Source of the DNA: Mesorhizobium sp.
GTDB lineage: Bacteria > Pseudomonadota > Alphaproteobacteria > Rhizobiales > Rhizobiaceae
Reading direction: 5' to 3'
DNA: 64,000 nucleotides
Assembly: GCF_017306585.1 (NCBI RefSeq)
Contig: NZ_JAFKIC010000108.1
Coordinates: 1-64,000, forward strand
Positions 1 to 8,503 of the stretch are shown piece after piece. A program made the translations under genes and the position numbers. The stretch's first letter is position 1. Every line of letters begins with the position of its first letter. Below the pieces are notes generated by a model. That model was not told the DNA's origin. It saw only the letters and a program-made list of their open reading frames with translations, and searched no databases.

Positions 1-1
1 C

Positions 2-382
2 TTCGCCATGGGCGATCTCGTAGAGGGCACGATTGTCGTCTCCAACCGCCTGCCGAAGCCGGGCAGCAAATATGATGAACTCGCAACCCGACTTGGCGCG
101 GATCATCCGGACGAGGTCGGCAATTCCGGCTGGATTGTCGGCTACGACGCCGCCGTGGTCCTGATCGAGGCAGTCAAGAACGCCGGCGCCACGGACTCCA
201 AGTCGATCCGTTCCGCGCTGGACAAGATCAAGGATTTCGAAGCTCCGAACGGCAAGATCACTTACGCCGGCTTCAACCGGCGTCCGCTCGTGCCGATTTC
301 GTTTCTCGAACTCAAGGGCGGCAAGGGTGTCTACCTGAAGCCAGCTACGATCGATCCGGCTGACATTCCGGCTCCGCTCTGA
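2..382 (+). CDS. Branched-chain amino acid-type ABC transporter substrate-binding protein, C-terminal part
   Basis: The reading frame is open from the window edge and ends in TGA, so only about the last 126 residues of a periplasmic type I binding protein (LivK/Leu-Ile-Val family) are visible. The run GWIVGYDAAVVLIEAVKNAGATD followed by a 'range of residues added to a list' helix and the FEAPNGKITY strand is typical of the C-terminal end of these proteins. It lies four bases upstream of a LivF ATPase and then a LivH permease, so it is the ligand receptor of that importer. The ligand cannot be read from this fragment. Confidence 0.8.
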   Translation, partial: FAMGDLVEGTIVVSNRLPKPGSKYDELATRLGADHPDEVGNSGWIVGYDAAVVLIEAVKNAGATDSKSIRSALDKIKDFEAPNGKITYAGFNRRPLVPISFLELKGGKGVYLKPATIDPADIPAPL

Positions 383-386
383 GGAC

Positions 387-1115
387 ATGGTCATGCTAAG
401 CGTCGAGAATCTCGTTGTCCGCTACGGACCGATCGAGGCTGTAAAGGGCATCAGTTTCGAGGTGCGGGAAGGCGAGATCGTCTCGCTGCTCGGACCAAAT
501 GGTGCGGGAAAAACCTCGACGCTCGCTGCGCTCATGGGCCTGACCACTCCACAATCGGGAGAGGTCAGGCTGAGCGGTGAGACAATCTACGGCCAAGGGA
601 CCGCGCGGATTGTTCAGCGTGGCATGACACTCTCCCCGGAAGGGAGACGGGTTTTTCCGCGGCTCAGCGTCGAGAAGAACCTTCTCTTGGGCGGGATGAT
701 CCGGAAGGATTGGCGCAACCCCGCTGTGCTGGAGCGCATGTACAAGCGCTTTCCGATACTCGCGGAGAGGCGCAACCAGCTGGCGGGGACATTGTCGGGT
801 GGCGAGCAGCAGATGCTCGCCATCGCCCGTGCACTCATGGCTTCGCCCAAAATGCTGTTGCTTGACGAGCCGTCGCTGGGAATCGCCCCGAAGATCGTTG
901 CTGAGAATTTCGAACTTATCGAGCAGTTGAGGGATGAAGGAATGACGATCTTGCTCGTGGAGCAGAACGTGTTCCAATCGCTCTCGATATCCGATCGCGC
1001 TTACGTGCTCGAAAATGGACGTATCGCGGCCAGCGGCAATTCGATGGACATGTTGAACAGTGAACTGGTCCGGCACTCCTATCTCGGAGTCTCCGATCCG
1101 ATGGAAGCCGCCTAG
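387..1115 (+). CDS. livF: Branched-chain amino acid ABC transporter ATPase, LivF type
   Basis: A single ABC domain of 242 residues, the usual LivF length, that powers import at the inner face of the membrane. Walker A is GPNGAGKTS, the signature is LSGGEQQ, Walker B is LLLDEPS and the switch histidine is replaced by the Liv-type LLVEQN. The ATG at 387 lies only a few bases from the GAGG of the ribosome site. The ATG at 393 is better spaced and may be the real start. It sits between the binding protein and LivH. The partner ATPase (LivG) and permease (LivM) are not in the window. Confidence 0.9.
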   Translation: MVMLSVENLVVRYGPIEAVKGISFEVREGEIVSLLGPNGAGKTSTLAALMGLTTPQSGEVRLSGETIYGQGTARIVQRGMTLSPEGRRVFPRLSVEKNLLLGGMIRKDWRNPAVLERMYKRFPILAERRNQLAGTLSGGEQQMLAIARALMASPKMLLLDEPSLGIAPKIVAENFELIEQLRDEGMTILLVEQNVFQSLSISDRAYVLENGRIAASGNSMDMLNSELVRHSYLGVSDPMEAA

Positions 1116-1129
1116 GAGGCAGGGTAAAC

Positions 1130-2017
1130 ATGGAACTCACGATCCAGTACATCGTCAATGCCTTGAGCCTGGGGGGCGTCTACGCCCTGGTCGCACTGGG
1201 GTTGGCTATTGTCTTTAGCATCTTCGGGTTCATCAATTTTGCTCACGGCGAGCTTCTAACGCTGTTTGGCTACGTGCTGTTCTATGCACTTTCGGCAGGC
1301 CTTCCATTCGGCTTTGCGGTTATCCTGGGTCTGGCGTGTGCAATGGCCTGCGCGGTGCTGATGGAGCGCGTGGCCTTTCGTCCCCTTCGTGGCGCCAATC
1401 CGGTGACGCTCCTGGTCACCAGTCTGGCGATCTCGGGCGCGTTGCAGGTCATGTTTCAGATCGGTTTCGGCACGCGACCTAAACCCCTGGTAATGCCCGG
1501 CTTCCTGTCAGGCGCTTTCAACGTTGGCTCGATCTATATCGGTTCGGCGCAGGCTATCTCCATCATTGTCGTTGCCTTGCTGGCAATTGGTCTGAACATG
1601 TTTCTCAATCGCACTCGGTTCGGCCTCGCTCTCTTGGCGTCGGCTCAGGACTTTGATGTTGCCAAACTCATGGGGATTCGCGTCAACGCCATCTATGCGA
1701 CTGCCTTTGCAATCTCGGGTCTGCTGGCCGGCGTCGCGGCTCTGCTGTGGATCTCCATGCGCGGCTCGGTCGAGCCTACCATGGGGTTCAACCCATTGGT
1801 CAAAGCCTTCGTGGCCACGATCGTTGGCGGAATGGGAAGCCTGACCGGCGCCGTGGTTGGTGGCTTCTTCCTTGGCGCCTTCGAAGTGGTGCTGCAGATA
1901 TTGCTGCCTCCCGACTATCAGATATTCCGCGACGCAATCGTCCTTGCCACGCTGATTGCGTTCCTGCTGTTTCGCCCACGAGGCCTCATTCCGGCCGCGG
2001 CGATGCCGACGAAGTGA
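1130..2017 (+). CDS. livH: Branched-chain amino acid ABC transporter permease, LivH type
   Basis: A 295-residue integral membrane protein with about eight hydrophobic segments, the length and pattern of LivH. The N-terminal GGVYALVALGLAIVF, the FINFAHGE loop and the C-terminal GGMGSLTGAVVGG segment are family hallmarks. An AGGAGG ribosome site precedes the ATG. It is the last transporter gene before a 197-base spacer, so this operon has the order binding protein, LivF, LivH. That leaves LivM and LivG to be encoded upstream or elsewhere. Confidence 0.9.
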   Translation: MELTIQYIVNALSLGGVYALVALGLAIVFSIFGFINFAHGELLTLFGYVLFYALSAGLPFGFAVILGLACAMACAVLMERVAFRPLRGANPVTLLVTSLAISGALQVMFQIGFGTRPKPLVMPGFLSGAFNVGSIYIGSAQAISIIVVALLAIGLNMFLNRTRFGLALLASAQDFDVAKLMGIRVNAIYATAFAISGLLAGVAALLWISMRGSVEPTMGFNPLVKAFVATIVGGMGSLTGAVVGGFFLGAFEVVLQILLPPDYQIFRDAIVLATLIAFLLFRPRGLIPAAAMPTK

Positions 2018-2214
2018 CGAGCCGCTCTCCCTCCATTGCGATCCGTCACGGTGATGATGGGCATGCCTGCGCGCAAGCAACGGCGAGGATAGCGCATCCG
2101 TAAGCCGGCTGACGGGAGCAACGCGCTGGCAAAAGGCGGGTGCATTCCAGAACGTCCGGTTGCAGCCACGAACCGCTCCACAATTTGAGACCCAGGTGAA
2201 AACGAGGGAACGCC

Positions 2215-3267
2215 ATGATCGAGAACGACTTCTATTCGCAGGCAAATCACGGTCCGTATGAACTGCACGATATCGGCGACCTTGCCTTGGAAGAGGGCGG
2301 TACCATCAGGGGCTGCAAACTCGCCGTGGCCACGCACGGAAGACTGAACGAGGCCGGGGATAACGCGATCCTCGTGCCGACCTGGTTTTCCGGCACCAAC
2401 AAGATCATGGAGCAGGTCTATGTAGGTCCCGGCCGGGCACTGGATCCGCAAAAGCACTTCATCGTCATCGTCAACCAGATCGGCGGCGGCCTTTCGACTT
2501 CACCGCACAACGTACCCCAACCTTCCAACATGGCGAGGTTTCCCCTTGTCCGCATCGGCGACGATGTACGCGCGCAGCACAAACTTCTGACCGAGGTGTA
2601 CGGGGTCGAGAGCCTGGCGCTGGTGTTCGGCGCCTCAATGGGTGCGCAGCAGGCGTATGAATGGGCAGTTCGTTACCCGGATATGGTCAAGCGAGCAGCT
2701 CCGGTCGCGGGAACCGCCAGAAACACGGACCATGATTTCATCTTCACGCAGACGCTCATCGACGCGATCACGTCGGATCCAGGCTGGAACGGTGGCTGGT
2801 ACAGGAACGGCGGCGATGTTCATGCCGGCCTGCGCCGCCATGCCGCCCTGTGGGCAGTCATGGGCTGGAGCACAGAGTTCTACAAGCGGGAAATCTGGCG
2901 CGGTATTGGCTTCTCATCGCGCGAGGATTTTGTTGTCAACTTCATGGAAGGATACTTTCTGCCGATGGACCCCAATGCACTGCTTTCCATGGCGTGGAAG
3001 TGGCAGCGCGGCGACGTCGGTCGAGTGGCCGGCGGCGACTTGGCAGTCGCGCTGGGACGCATCAAGGCCAAGACCTACGTAATGCCGATCTCCACCGACA
3101 TGTTCTTTCCGCCAAGCGATTGCCACGCGGAACAGAAACTCATCCCGGGGAGTGAGTTTCGCCCGATCGAGTCGCAGTGCGGGCACTTCGGCCTGATAGG
3201 GGTAGAGCAGTCTTTCACGGAGCAGATCGACCGCAATCTCAGGGAACTGCTGGCTTCCGAGGTCTAA
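2215..3267 (+). CDS. Alpha/beta hydrolase, homoserine O-acetyltransferase (MetX)-like
   Basis: A 350-residue alpha/beta hydrolase of the MetX-related family. The nucleophile elbow GASMGAQQ places the serine at about residue 141. The acid is probably the Asp of STDMFFPP and the base the His of QCGHFGL. The N-terminal TWFSG oxyanion region and VIVNQIGGG strand are also as in the family. True MetX enzymes make O-acetylhomoserine. Here the neighbours are transporters and catabolic genes, so hydrolysis or acyl transfer in a degradative route is at least as likely. It sits 197 bases after livH, on the same strand. Confidence 0.75.
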   Translation: MIENDFYSQANHGPYELHDIGDLALEEGGTIRGCKLAVATHGRLNEAGDNAILVPTWFSGTNKIMEQVYVGPGRALDPQKHFIVIVNQIGGGLSTSPHNVPQPSNMARFPLVRIGDDVRAQHKLLTEVYGVESLALVFGASMGAQQAYEWAVRYPDMVKRAAPVAGTARNTDHDFIFTQTLIDAITSDPGWNGGWYRNGGDVHAGLRRHAALWAVMGWSTEFYKREIWRGIGFSSREDFVVNFMEGYFLPMDPNALLSMAWKWQRGDVGRVAGGDLAVALGRIKAKTYVMPISTDMFFPPSDCHAEQKLIPGSEFRPIESQCGHFGLIGVEQSFTEQIDRNLRELLASEV

Positions 3268-3282
3268 TCTAGCGATTGGCAG

Positions 3283-3292
3283 ATTGTCTGAT
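3283..3292 (+). promoter_or_regulatory. Candidate FCD-GntR operator, site a
   Basis: ATTGTCTGAT, embedded in CAGATTGTCTGATCTG whose ends CAGAT/ATCTG form an inverted repeat. The same core recurs at seven or more other intergenic positions up to 22.7 kb. It lies 16 bases after the stop of the hydrolase gene and about 360 bases before the next start, so its target promoter is uncertain. Confidence 0.5.
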
Positions 3293-3514
3293 CTGGTTTT
3301 CCTGGCGTCAACAGCCTCGGAGCGATCGGCCGCGGCCGGCGCCTGAATCTCCCGGGGCTAGACGGGCGCGCGATCATGCCGGGTGATCAGGCCAAGGTCC
3401 TCTACGGGCTCCGAAGGAACAGCGTTTTCACCAAGAACTGAACGGCCAATGCAGCCGGCCTCGGCCGTCATTGCTGCTGGTGGGAAGGGCGGCGTGATCG
3501 CCATTGACCCCGTC

Positions 3515-3530
3515 TGTAATGTATACTACA
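3515..3530. promoter_or_regulatory. Candidate TetR-type operator, copy 1
   Basis: TGTAATGTATACTACA is a 16-mer inverted repeat (TGTA...TACA) with the same length and ends as the better palindrome at 8416-8431 and the pair at 9929-9969. A TetR regulator is encoded nearby at 9120-9743. It is the weakest of the copies in its central bases. Confidence 0.4.
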
Positions 3531-3537
3531 GAAATTA

Positions 3538-3562
3538 TGATTGTCAGTTAATCTGACCATCA
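3538..3562. promoter_or_regulatory. 25-bp imperfect palindrome containing the GntR-type motif
   Basis: Arms TGATTGTCAG and CTGACCATCA around TTAAT pair at nine of ten positions. Read on the other strand, the stretch CAGATTAACTGACAATC matches the operator at 22721-22737 (CAGATTAGCAGACAATC) at 15 of 17 positions. It lies about 95 bases upstream of the Aap-like binding-protein gene, a reasonable operator position. Confidence 0.5.
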
Positions 3563-3655
3563 GACGGAATCGCCCTACACGGAAAGAGCGCCGTCCCTTG
3601 GGAGTGAGGAGTCCCTTGCGCATCGCGCTTTGGACAAAAAAGGGGAGAAACGTGA

Positions 3656-4696
3656 ATGAAACGCCTGCTTGTTGGTGCAATTCTCAGCCTTGGCGCGATT
3701 GCAATACTGACCGCCGCCGAGGCCTCGGCCGGCACACTCGACAACGTCAAGAAAAAGGGATTCGTGCAATGCGGCGTTAGCCAGGGCACAACCGGATTCT
3801 CGTTGCCGGACGCCCAGAACAACTGGACCGGTCTCGATGTTGATTTCTGTCGCGCGGTTGCCTCGGCGATTTTTGGAGATCCAACCAAGGTAAAGTTCTC
3901 GCCCCTCTCAGCCCAGGACCGCTTCACGGCCTTGCAGTCGGGCGAGATCGACATTCTTTCCCGCACCACGACGTGGACCATGAGCCGCGATACCTCCATG
4001 GGCTTTCTCTTCGCCGGCACCACGTTCTACGACGGTCAGGGCTTCATGGTGCGCAAGGCGCTCGGAGTGGATTCGGCGCTGAAACTGGATGGCGCGGCGA
4101 TCTGCGTAGCGCCCGGCACAACTACAGAACTCAATCTGAACGACTATTTCAAAGCGCACGGCATGACCTTCAAGGGCGTGGTCATCGAGGATCAAAGCCA
4201 GCTGCGGCAGGCCTATGACGAGGGCCGCTGCGATGTGCTGACCACGGATAGCTCGATCCTGTATTCCGAACGTAGCGCCTTGAAAGCGCCCGGCGATCAT
4301 ATCGTACTGCCGGAGGTGATCTCGAAAGAGCCGCTGGGACCCTTGGTCAGGCAAGGTGACGACGCCTGGTTCAATGTCGTCAAATGGACCTACTTCGCGC
4401 TTCTCGACGCCGAGGAACTCGGCATCAAGCAGTCGAATGTCGAAGACATGAAGAAATCGGATAACCCCGAAATCCGTCGTGTCCTTGGCGTTGCCGATGC
4501 GGGCGGTGCGGCGCCGGGCTTCGGTCCAGGCATCGGGCTTGAGGAAGACTGGGTTGCCAAGATCGTAAAAGGCGTTGGCAACTACGGAGAGATATTCGCC
4601 CGCAATGTTGGGTCCGGCACACCGCTCAACATCGCGCGAGGAGTGAATGCGTTGTGGAAGGATGGCGGACTGCAGTACGCGCCACCTATCCGTTAG
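3656..4696 (+). CDS. aapJ: General L-amino acid ABC transporter substrate-binding protein, AapJ/BztA type
   Basis: A 346-residue periplasmic binding protein with a Sec signal peptide (positively charged start, hydrophobic core, cleavage near AEASA-GT at about residue 25). The start of the mature protein (LDNVKKKGFVQCGVSQGT), the GLDVDFCRAVASAIFGD motif and the length match AapJ/BztA proteins that bind many L-amino acids. It heads an operon with two permeases and is separated from them by a strong stem-loop. It is probably a paralogue of the main rhizobial Aap system, because the usual aapP ATPase gene is absent here. Confidence 0.85.
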   Translation: MKRLLVGAILSLGAIAILTAAEASAGTLDNVKKKGFVQCGVSQGTTGFSLPDAQNNWTGLDVDFCRAVASAIFGDPTKVKFSPLSAQDRFTALQSGEIDILSRTTTWTMSRDTSMGFLFAGTTFYDGQGFMVRKALGVDSALKLDGAAICVAPGTTTELNLNDYFKAHGMTFKGVVIEDQSQLRQAYDEGRCDVLTTDSSILYSERSALKAPGDHIVLPEVISKEPLGPLVRQGDDAWFNVVKWTYFALLDAEELGIKQSNVEDMKKSDNPEIRRVLGVADAGGAAPGFGPGIGLEEDWVAKIVKGVGNYGEIFARNVGSGTPLNIARGVNALWKDGGLQYAPPIR

Positions 4697-4714
4697 GCAT
4701 CGGCAAAACTCCGC

Positions 4715-4741
4715 GGGACCAGGTCCTCTCGGCCTGGTCCC
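4715..4741 (+). terminator. Intercistronic stem-loop between binding protein and permease genes
   Basis: Perfect 9-bp arms GGGACCAGG and CCTGGTCCC around a nine-base loop, with no T-run after it. Such hairpins after the binding-protein gene stabilise the upstream message or attenuate the downstream one, giving more receptor than permease. Similar stem-loops follow the binding-protein genes at 26273 and 53632-53695. Confidence 0.55.
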
Positions 4742-4803
4742 CGCCAACCGCGCTCTCAAAGGCGATTTGAGGCCACGCAAGCACCGGGGGAGAGGGGCCG
4801 ATC

Positions 4804-5991
4804 ATGACAAAGGATGTCACGGCCATCCAAGGCGACAAAGTGCCGATGTGGAACGATCCCAAGGCGAGGGCCCTGGCCATCCAGGTGGCGGTCGTTGCCA
4901 TCCTGGCCGTGGCCGGATTGGTGATCCTGCGCAACACGATATCCAATCTGTCGCGCATGGGGCAGAATTTCGGTTTTGCATTCCTGACGAAGACATCCGG
5001 CTTCGACATCTTCCAGGCGCTGGTGCCTTACTCGAGCGAGTCGACCTATGCCCGGGCACTTGCGGTCGGACTGCTGAATACGGCCTTGATCTCATCGCTC
5101 TGTGTCGTCGCCTCAACCATGCTGGGCTTCGTCGTCGGCGTCATGCGGTTGTCGAAGAATCGGTTGGCGGCGCGGATCGGGGGGATATATGTCGAATTTT
5201 TTCGCAACGTCCCGCTGCTGTTGCAGATCTTCGTCTGGTATTCGCTGATCGTCCTGCAAACCCTGCCGCCCCCGCGCGACGCCTATGACTTCCTCGGCCT
5301 TTCCTATCTGTCCAATCGCGGCTTCATGGTCCCTCGACCGCTTTTCGGTGCTGGATCGTCTTCAGGCTTGATCGGGCTCCTCGTAGCGCTTGCCGCCGCC
5401 GTCATGCTGCGGCGTTGGGCAAGACGGAGACTGGAAGAGACAGGACGTTCGTTTCCGACCGTCGCTGTGTCGCTCGCATTGCTCGCATTGTTGCCGATGG
5501 TGGGTCTGCTGCTCGCGGGTTTGCCAGTAAGGCTCGACTTTCCCGTCAAGACGACGTTCAATTTTTCTGGCGGCCTGGTCATCGCCCCCGAATTCATTGC
5601 CCTTTTCCTGGCGCTCTCGATCTACCACGCGACCTATATAGCCGAGGCCGTCAGAGCAGGCGTTTCGGCGGTCAGCCGCGGGCAGACGGAGGCCGCGCAG
5701 GCGCTTGGCCTCTCTCCCGCCCAGGCGCTGTCGAACGTGGTGGTTCCACAAGCCTTGCGCGTGATCATTCCGCCGCTGGCCACGATCTACATGGGCGTGA
5801 TCAAGAATTCGTCGCTTGCGGTCGCGATCGGTTATCCGGACCTGGTCGCGGTCGGTGGCACCGTCATGAACCAGACTGGCAGGGCCATCGAGATCGTGCT
5901 GATCTGGATGCTAGTCTACCTCTCGCTGAGCCTGACTACATCCGTCTTCATGAACTGGTTCAACGCCCGCATGAAACTCGTGGAGCGATGA
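4804..5991 (+). CDS. aapQ: General L-amino acid ABC transporter permease, AapQ type
   Basis: A 395-residue inner-membrane permease, close to the usual AapQ length of about 400. The N-terminal segment with the FLTKTSGFDIFQ motif, the long periplasmic insert and the C-terminal EAAQALGLSPAQALSNVVVPQALRV loop that contacts the ATPase are family features. A GGGGGAGAGG stretch precedes the ATG. It is followed after one base by the second permease gene, so the two are translationally linked. Confidence 0.87.
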   Translation: MTKDVTAIQGDKVPMWNDPKARALAIQVAVVAILAVAGLVILRNTISNLSRMGQNFGFAFLTKTSGFDIFQALVPYSSESTYARALAVGLLNTALISSLCVVASTMLGFVVGVMRLSKNRLAARIGGIYVEFFRNVPLLLQIFVWYSLIVLQTLPPPRDAYDFLGLSYLSNRGFMVPRPLFGAGSSSGLIGLLVALAAAVMLRRWARRRLEETGRSFPTVAVSLALLALLPMVGLLLAGLPVRLDFPVKTTFNFSGGLVIAPEFIALFLALSIYHATYIAEAVRAGVSAVSRGQTEAAQALGLSPAQALSNVVVPQALRVIIPPLATIYMGVIKNSSLAVAIGYPDLVAVGGTVMNQTGRAIEIVLIWMLVYLSLSLTTSVFMNWFNARMKLVER

Positions 5992-5992
5992 T

Positions 5993-7504
5993 GTGACGGA
6001 CATGTCTTTCCAGGTGCCCTATGTCCGCGATCAGGAGGCCCCCCGCCTGCCGCCGCCCGAAGGCATGGTGGGTATCGCGCACTGGCTCAGGGAAGGTTAC
6101 TTCCGTTCCGTGGGCAGCGGGTTGGTCACGTTGGTGCTTGGCGCGCTCGCGGTTTGGATCGCGTGGCGCGTCATCGATTTTGCAGTACTGCGCGCCGTCT
6201 GGACGGGCGGCAGCCGCGACGCCTGCTTGCCTGCGGCGGGCACAGCGGCCGGCGCATGCTGGCCTTTTGTCGCCGACAGGTTTGGCCAGTGGCTGTATGG
6301 TTTCTACCCGATCGGCGAGCGGTGGCGCGTCAATCTGTGTTTCCTTGCCGGCCTGATGCTGATCGTGCCGATGCTGACGCCGTCTTTCCCGTGGAAGATG
6401 CAGAACGCGCTGCTGCTGTTGGTTGTCTTTCCGCTGTTCACACTGGTCATGCTGACAGGTGGCAACTTCCACCTTTCGATTGCGGATTACGCAACCACCA
6501 TCGGTTTCCTGCTGTTCCTCACATGCCTTGTTCCGGTCTGGCTGCTCGGTCTGGCGCAAGGTCTCTTGAGGAATAAGATTGGCGCATGGCTCGCCGGAGT
6601 GGCGTTTGTTCTATGGCTTGCATGGATTTTCGCGGGGCCAGAGCCTGTCGCGATCGGCGGTATGGCGGTGCCGTTGCTGCCTGTCTCCATCCTGGCGCTC
6701 CTGGCGGTCTCGGCATTCCTGGCTGTACGACTCGCGATAAAGGGCGCGGGGCGCCCGGGCATCGTCGTAGCGGCGAATTGGGGCGCTGTCTGCCTGGCGG
6801 CACTGGCTATCCTTGTATTTCTGGATGCGGATTTCGGCCTGGTCACCGTCGAGACGGCCCAGTGGGGCGGCTTGACTTTGACGCTGGTCGTTTCCGTGAC
6901 CGGCATCATCGCATCACTGCCCCTTGGCATTCTGTTGGCGCTGGGTCGCAGATCCACCATGCCGGTTATCCGGATTGTCTCGATCTGCTTCATCGAAGTC
7001 GTCCGCGGCCTGCCTTTGATCTCGGTTCTGTTCATGGCCAGCGTCATGCTTCCGCTGTTCCTGCCGCCAGGCGTGAATTTTGACAAGCTGCTCAGGGCGC
7101 TGATCGGTGTCGCGTTGTTCTCGTCGGCCTATATGGCCGAAGTGGTCCGTGGCGGTTTGCAGGCGATCCCCAAGGGCCAATATGAAGGCGCCATGTCGCT
7201 CGGCCTGTCGCACTGGCAGACGATGATCAAGATCATTTTGCCGCAGGCGTTGAAGATAGCCATTCCAAACATCGTCGGCAATTTCATTTCTCTGTTCAAG
7301 GATACGACTCTGGTTCTTGTCGTGGGGCTGTTCGACCTGCTCGGCATGGCTCAAACCGGCCTTCGCGACGCCTCGTGGGCAACACCGACGACGGCGCCTA
7401 CCGGCTATCTCGTTCTAGCGCTGATCTACTGGGCTTTCTGTTTCAGCATGTCTCGCTATGCGACGTTCACCGAGCGAAGGCTCAATAGTGCGCGTGCGAG
7501 ATGA
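5993..7504 (+). CDS. aapM: General L-amino acid ABC transporter permease, AapM type, enlarged
   Basis: The C-terminal half (VETAQWGGLTLTLVV, the EVVRGLPLISVLFMASVMLPLFLP stretch and the EGAMSLGLSHWQTMIKIILP coupling loop) is AapM-like. At 503 residues the protein is about 120 longer than typical AapM (about 384). The extra length lies at about residues 158-280 and adds several hydrophobic segments. The start is GTG at 5993, next to the preceding stop, or the in-frame ATG at 6002. No aapP ATPase gene follows, so the pump must borrow an ATPase encoded elsewhere. Confidence 0.83.
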   Translation: MTDMSFQVPYVRDQEAPRLPPPEGMVGIAHWLREGYFRSVGSGLVTLVLGALAVWIAWRVIDFAVLRAVWTGGSRDACLPAAGTAAGACWPFVADRFGQWLYGFYPIGERWRVNLCFLAGLMLIVPMLTPSFPWKMQNALLLLVVFPLFTLVMLTGGNFHLSIADYATTIGFLLFLTCLVPVWLLGLAQGLLRNKIGAWLAGVAFVLWLAWIFAGPEPVAIGGMAVPLLPVSILALLAVSAFLAVRLAIKGAGRPGIVVAANWGAVCLAALAILVFLDADFGLVTVETAQWGGLTLTLVVSVTGIIASLPLGILLALGRRSTMPVIRIVSICFIEVVRGLPLISVLFMASVMLPLFLPPGVNFDKLLRALIGVALFSSAYMAEVVRGGLQAIPKGQYEGAMSLGLSHWQTMIKIILPQALKIAIPNIVGNFISLFKDTTLVLVVGLFDLLGMAQTGLRDASWATPTTAPTGYLVLALIYWAFCFSMSRYATFTERRLNSARAR

Positions 7505-7531
7505 TCGCCCCATGCCAATGGATCAAAAATC

Positions 7532-8290
7532 ATGAAAATCGGCATTCTGCAATGCGATCACGTTCCCGCCGGGCTGGTCGGCAGGCACGGGGACTACGAC
7601 CAGTTTTTCATGGGGCTACTCGCGGACGAACGATTCGAATTCTCGACTTTTCCGGTGGTCGACGGGGTCTTTCCGTCAAGCATCGATGAGGCGGATGGCT
7701 GGGTGATCACCGGGGGAGCCAGTTCGGTATCGGACCCCGACGAGTGGATCGGGCGCCTCAAGGAATTTGTTCGCGACGCTTATTTTCAGCGCATCCCGAT
7801 GCTCGGCGTCTGTTTTGGACATCAACTCATCGCAAGCGCCCTGGGCGGCGACGTCGGCAAGTCGAAATCGGGGTGGACGGCCGGTCCGGTCGAATACTGT
7901 CGGACTGACTTGAATACGCGCCAGATCGCTCTCACCTGGCATCAGGAGGAAGTCACGTTGCTTCCGGATTCCGCCAGGGTCGTTGGCGCCTCCGAGTGCT
8001 GCCGCAACGCCATTCTGCGTTATGGCGACACCGTTCTCACCTATCAAGGCCACCCGGAAATCAAACCCGGGTTCCTGATTGATCTGTTGGCCACCCATGG
8101 CGCCATGCTTCCCGCAACCGTCCGCGAGAACGTACTGCGCTCGAAACTGCGTCCATCGAGCACCCGCGACTTCGTTGACGAAATCAAGAAGCTCTTTCTC
8201 GAACGTCAAAACCGTCAAAAGGCTGGCGCCCCGCAGAATGCGAAAGGACCGGCAACGGCTGGAGAGGAATCCGAATGCGGCGGCCTTTGA
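7532..8290 (+). CDS. Class I glutamine amidotransferase domain protein
   Basis: A 252-residue stand-alone class I amidotransferase, similar to the glutaminase half of GMP synthase and to YfeJ-type proteins. The catalytic cysteine lies in GVCFGHQ and the His-Glu pair in YQGHPEI; the oxyanion strand is WVITGGASS. Such single-domain proteins can also hydrolyse gamma-glutamyl amides. It starts 27 bases after the Aap-like permease and is probably co-transcribed, which fits a role in handling an imported amino compound or a gamma-glutamylated intermediate. The C-terminal 25 residues are low-complexity and variable. Confidence 0.75.
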   Translation: MKIGILQCDHVPAGLVGRHGDYDQFFMGLLADERFEFSTFPVVDGVFPSSIDEADGWVITGGASSVSDPDEWIGRLKEFVRDAYFQRIPMLGVCFGHQLIASALGGDVGKSKSGWTAGPVEYCRTDLNTRQIALTWHQEEVTLLPDSARVVGASECCRNAILRYGDTVLTYQGHPEIKPGFLIDLLATHGAMLPATVRENVLRSKLRPSSTRDFVDEIKKLFLERQNRQKAGAPQNAKGPATAGEESECGGL

Positions 8291-8352
8291 TCAAGCGCGC
8301 TGTACCTGGAAAGGCATCGCATCGTTTCCAGGAAATAGGGAGTTTTGGTAAG

Positions 8353-8362
8353 ATTGTCTGAT
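8353..8362 (+). promoter_or_regulatory. Candidate FCD-GntR operator, site b
   Basis: ATTGTCTGAT in the context TAAGATTGTCTGATAGATC, with the TAAG prefix shared with the copies at 18485 and 18846. It lies about 140 bases upstream of the SnoaL-like gene, with the TetR-type 16-mer between them. Confidence 0.6.
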
Positions 8363-8415
8363 AGATCGCCAGAAAGACCTTGACGCCTTTCACGGCAGCT
8401 TGCAAATTGCAGTTA

Positions 8416-8431
8416 TGTAGCGATTGCTACA
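8416..8431. promoter_or_regulatory. Candidate TetR-type operator, copy 2 (best copy)
   Basis: TGTAGCGATTGCTACA is a near-perfect 16-bp palindrome: all pairs match except one inner pair. It lies 72 bases upstream of the SnoaL-like gene start and resembles operators of AcrR/TetR proteins in size and symmetry. Confidence 0.55.
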
Positions 8432-8503
8432 GACTCCTGCGCGGATCGCAAGGCTGTAATCCGCGTGTTCAATCGAAGATCCAAGACTGGATGGAGAGAT
8501 GTG

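Larger units (their letters stand above)
3268..3655. other. Intergenic regulatory region upstream of the Aap-like operon
   Basis: This 388-base stretch has no convincing gene. It holds one copy of the GntR-type motif just after the hydrolase stop (3283-3292), a TetR-type 16-mer (3515-3530) and a 25-bp near-palindrome (3538-3562), the last two within about 140 bases of the transporter start. The clustering of three operator-like elements suggests tightly controlled expression of the downstream importer. Confidence 0.6.
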
